From JBBSHS01 sp038232515 (lineage in GTDB: Bacteria; Actinomycetota; Acidimicrobiia; Acidimicrobiales; JAUJNH01): a stretch of DNA of 6,792 bases. Below, one piece after another: positions 5,570 to 6,792 of the stretch (position 1 is the stretch's first letter; each line of letters begins with the position of its first letter). Below the pieces are notes generated by a model. It ran no database searches. It was not told where the DNA came from and saw nothing but the letters and a program-made list of their open reading frames with translations. The position numbers and the translations under genes are program-made. Location of the stretch: contig JBBSHS010000107.1 of NCBI GenBank assembly GCA_038232515.1, forward strand, positions 1-6,792. The letters run 5' to 3'.

Positions 5570-5910
5570 TCAGGTCGCGGGCTCGATTGAGGCGAGCCGG
5601 GGGACCAGTTGGTGGCCCACGCGCTCGATGAACCCGACGGGGTCACCAACGGGCACGACGTCCACTTGGGCGATGCCGAGCTTGGCGTAGGCCTCCATCT
5701 CGGCCAGGAACCCGTCGACGTCGGACAGCGGGTCGCCGATGGCCAGGATCGTCTTGTCCACGGTGGCTGGGTCGCGGCCTTCCGTGTGGCAATGGCCGCG
5801 CAGCACGTCGAGTTTGTGGGCGACCTCGTCGACGCCGGAAGAGAACAGGTTGCAGGCGTCCGCGTAGCGGGCCACCAACCGCAGGGTTGCGAACTGCTCG
5901 GGCGACTGGG
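5570..5910 (-). pseudogene. C-terminal remnant of an F420-dependent LLM-class oxidoreductase
   Basis: From about 5890 down to the TGA at 5572-5570 the minus strand reads TLRLVARYADACNLF, then VDEVAHKLDVLRGHC, TILAIGDPLSDVDGF and IAQVDVVPVGDP. This is the typical final third of a luciferase-like monooxygenase of the F420-dependent TIGR03560-like type: the R-ARYADACN segment, the helix counting off a 'hairpin' delay, and the closing GDP region. Full-length relatives are about 280-300 residues; only about 105 residues remain here. The N-terminal barrel strands and the usual PxxIGG segment just before TLRLVA are absent. Upstream of this point the DNA belongs to the IS607-type element, so the gene was probably truncated by its insertion or by a linked deletion. 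The open frame continues to 5944, but the extra residues (MTSAMARCDRS) are probably element DNA. The exact junction is not resolved. Confidence 0.75.
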
Positions 5911-5916
5911 CACTTC

Positions 5917-5945
5917 TGTCACATCGGGCCATGGCTGATGTCACA
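5917..5945 (+). repeat. Two TGTCACA repeats 22 bp apart near the IS607 left end
   Basis: TGTCACA occurs at 5917-5923 and 5939-5945, two helical turns apart and 23-51 bp before the tnpA ATG. IS607 transposases bind several short repeats inside each element end, so these are candidate TnpA binding sites. A short CATC/GATG inverted pair lies between them. Confidence 0.4.
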
Positions 5946-6287
5946 CCCCCTCGTCATGATGGGACCGATGAAGCTCGCTGCGTGGGCCAGGAGCAACGGT
6001 GTGAGCCGCCAGACGGCGACCCGTTGGTTCCACGCCGGGGTGCTGCCGGTGCCCGCTCACCAGCTCGCCACCGGCACGATCCTGGTCGAAGAAACCGCTC
6101 CAACCCCGGGCGGTGTCGCCCTCTACGCCCGAGTGTCGTCGTCCGACCACGCAGCGACCTGGAGCGCCAGTTGGCCCGCCTCGTCGAGGTGGCCACCGCC
6201 GCCGGTCTGGCCCCGACCAAGGTGGTGACCGAAGTGGGCAGTGGGCTGAATGGATCGCGCTCCAAGCTCAAGGCGCTGCTTCGCGGC

Positions 6288-6322
6288 CCGAACACTGCTC
6301 CGCAGGGGCAACGGTGGTCGAG
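6288..6322 (+). repeat. 35-bp direct repeat, copy 1, inside tnpA
   Basis: This copy is identical over 35 bases to the copy at 6419-6453, offset by 131 bp. It starts CCGAACACTGCTCCGC and ends ACGGTGGTCGAG, and includes a small stem CTGC-TCC-GCAG. Its right half corresponds to the native tnpA codons for TVVEH; its left half does not fit the usual transposase and changes the frame. Confidence 0.9.
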
Positions 6323-6418
6323 CACCGCGTCCGCCTGGCCCGCTTTGGTGTGGAGTACGTCGAAGCTGCGCTGGCCGCCACCGGGCGGCGCCTGGTGGTG
6401 GTGGCCGAAGCCGAGGTG

Positions 6419-6453
6419 CCGAACACTGCTCCGCAGGGGCAACGGTGGTCGAG
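6419..6453 (+). repeat. 35-bp direct repeat, copy 2, flanked by a 10-bp direct repeat
   Basis: This is the second identical copy. The decamer GAGGTGCCGA overlaps its left edge (6413-6422) and its right edge (6451-6460), as an insertion with a short target duplication or a slippage event would leave. It replaces the tnpA codons normally found between VVVAEAEV and TSFCARLYG. Confidence 0.9.
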
Positions 6454-6551
6454 GTGCCGACCAGTTTCTGCGCCCGCCTCTACGGACGGCGCTCGGCCCG
6501 CCACCGGGCCGAGAAGGCGCTTCACGCCGCCGCTTCGGAGGAGCAGGCGGC

Positions 6552-6792
6552 ATGAAGCTCGCCCAGGCCTACCGCTTCGAGCTGGACCCGAACGACGTCA
6601 CCACCGGCGCCCTGGCCAGCCACGTGGGCGCCGACCGCTTCGCCTACCACGGGGGCCTGGCCCTGGTGAAGGGCCGCCTGGGCCAGCGGGCCCGGGTGAG
6701 GGAGCAGGCCGTGGTGGAGGGCCTGTGCGCCCGGGAGGCCGAGGCCCTGGCCAACACCGTGGCGGTCCCCTGGACGCTGGCGTCGCTGCGCA
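6552..6792 (+). CDS. tnpB: IS607-type TnpB, RNA-guided nuclease, N-terminal 80 residues
   Basis: The ATG at 6552 overlaps the tnpA stop as ATGA. The visible 80 residues include MKLAQAYRFELDPN, then RFAYHGGLALVKGRL, and VAVPWTLASLR near the end. This is the standard N-terminal helix-turn-helix/wedge start of actinobacterial IS607 TnpB (the usual form has RFAYNWGL and VPWTLYxLR). TnpB is a RuvC-type nuclease guided by an RNA made from the element's 3' end; it cuts DNA at target sites and helps the element persist. The RuvC catalytic residues and the guide region are outside the window. No stop or frameshift is seen, in contrast to tnpA. The N-W to H-G change in RFAYHGGLA is unusual for the family. 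Confidence 0.9.
   Translation, partial: MKLAQAYRFELDPNDVTTGALASHVGADRFAYHGGLALVKGRLGQRARVREQAVVEGLCAREAEALANTVAVPWTLASLR

Larger units (their letters stand above)
5968..6555 (+). pseudogene. tnpA: Broken IS607 serine-recombinase transposase
   Basis: The start is ATG 5968. It begins with a MerR-like helix-turn-helix DNA-binding part, MKLAAWARSNGVSRQTATRWF, and the hinge TGTILVE. It continues into the serine-recombinase core GGVALYARVSSSD, which includes the catalytic Ser in the YARVSS motif. Three frame changes follow: about one base lost near 6150 (DLERQLARLVEVATAAGL resumes in another frame), a second in the first 35-bp repeat (6288-6322), and a third in the second copy (6419-6453). The pieces EVGSGLNGSRSKLKALL, EHRVRLARFGVEYVEAAL and TSFCARLYGRRSARHRAEKAL are recognisable conserved blocks of an intact TnpA (about 195-200 residues). 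The usual DDLVxDMxEVL segment before TSFCARLYG is missing. The start and stop share a frame, but the gene cannot make a normal transposase without frameshifting. Confidence 0.88.
5911..6792 (+). mobile_element. IS607-family insertion sequence (left part, runs out of window)
   Basis: The order is a serine-recombinase gene tnpA (broken) then tnpB, overlapping by ATGA, which is the hallmark organisation of IS607 elements. The left end is not precisely defined. It lies upstream of the tnpA ATG (5968), probably between about 5890 and 5945, where the homology of the truncated LLM gene stops. IS607 elements insert next to GG dinucleotides and leave no target duplication, so no duplication is expected to mark the edge. 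The right end, where the guide-RNA region would be, lies beyond the window. Confidence 0.82.

Noticed and set aside
6288..6453. CRISPR-like array from the two 35-bp repeats
   Set aside because: There are only two copies, the 96-bp stretch between them is transposase coding sequence, and no cas gene is nearby.

Overview
This is a very GC-rich window of actinobacterial character. It uses GTG starts and tightly coupled genes, and carries a fragment of an F420-type luciferase-like monooxygenase and an IS607-type element of the kind common in high-GC Gram-positives. The exosortase-type anchoring genes would fit Acidimicrobiia or a related deep actinobacterial lineage, but that placement is an inference.

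Left and centre (about 1-3890, minus strand): one compact five-gene transcription unit. In order of transcription it holds a 55-residue membrane microprotein with an LARTG motif (3890-3723), an exosortase-family transpeptidase with its Cys/Arg/His triad (3709-3149), a processive-type family 2 glycosyltransferase (3141-1564), a secreted protein with a C-terminal IPTKG/TM/Arg-rich sorting tail (1586-699), and an unrecognised gene (706-1) that leaves the window. Spacings are 13 bp, 7 bp, a 23-bp overlap and an 8-bp overlap, so translation is probably coupled. The plausible logic is that the glycosyltransferase makes or adds a glycan, the secreted protein is exported and held by its tail, and the exosortase cleaves or transfers it at the membrane. 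The last gene has no complete ORF inside the window, so it is easily missed; its frame stays open from 706 to 1.

Next on the minus strand (4035-5020): a two-gene unit with a 4-bp GTGA overlap. It encodes a polytopic membrane protein with two ExxE motifs in an apparent internal duplication (COG4280/FTR1-like) and a 75-residue two-TM partner ending in HHH.

Right part: an intergenic region (5021-5285) with a 14-bp tandem repeat and two perfect stem-loops, a small CsbD-like stress protein on the plus strand (5286-5489), a hairpin between convergent genes, the C-terminal remnant of an F420-dependent LLM oxidoreductase (minus strand, about 5570-5910), and an IS607-family element entering from about 5911. 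Its serine-recombinase gene tnpA is broken by frameshifts and carries two copies of an identical 35-bp sequence. The tnpB gene, which overlaps the tnpA stop by ATGA, reads cleanly to the window end.

No tRNA, rRNA or CRISPR array was seen.
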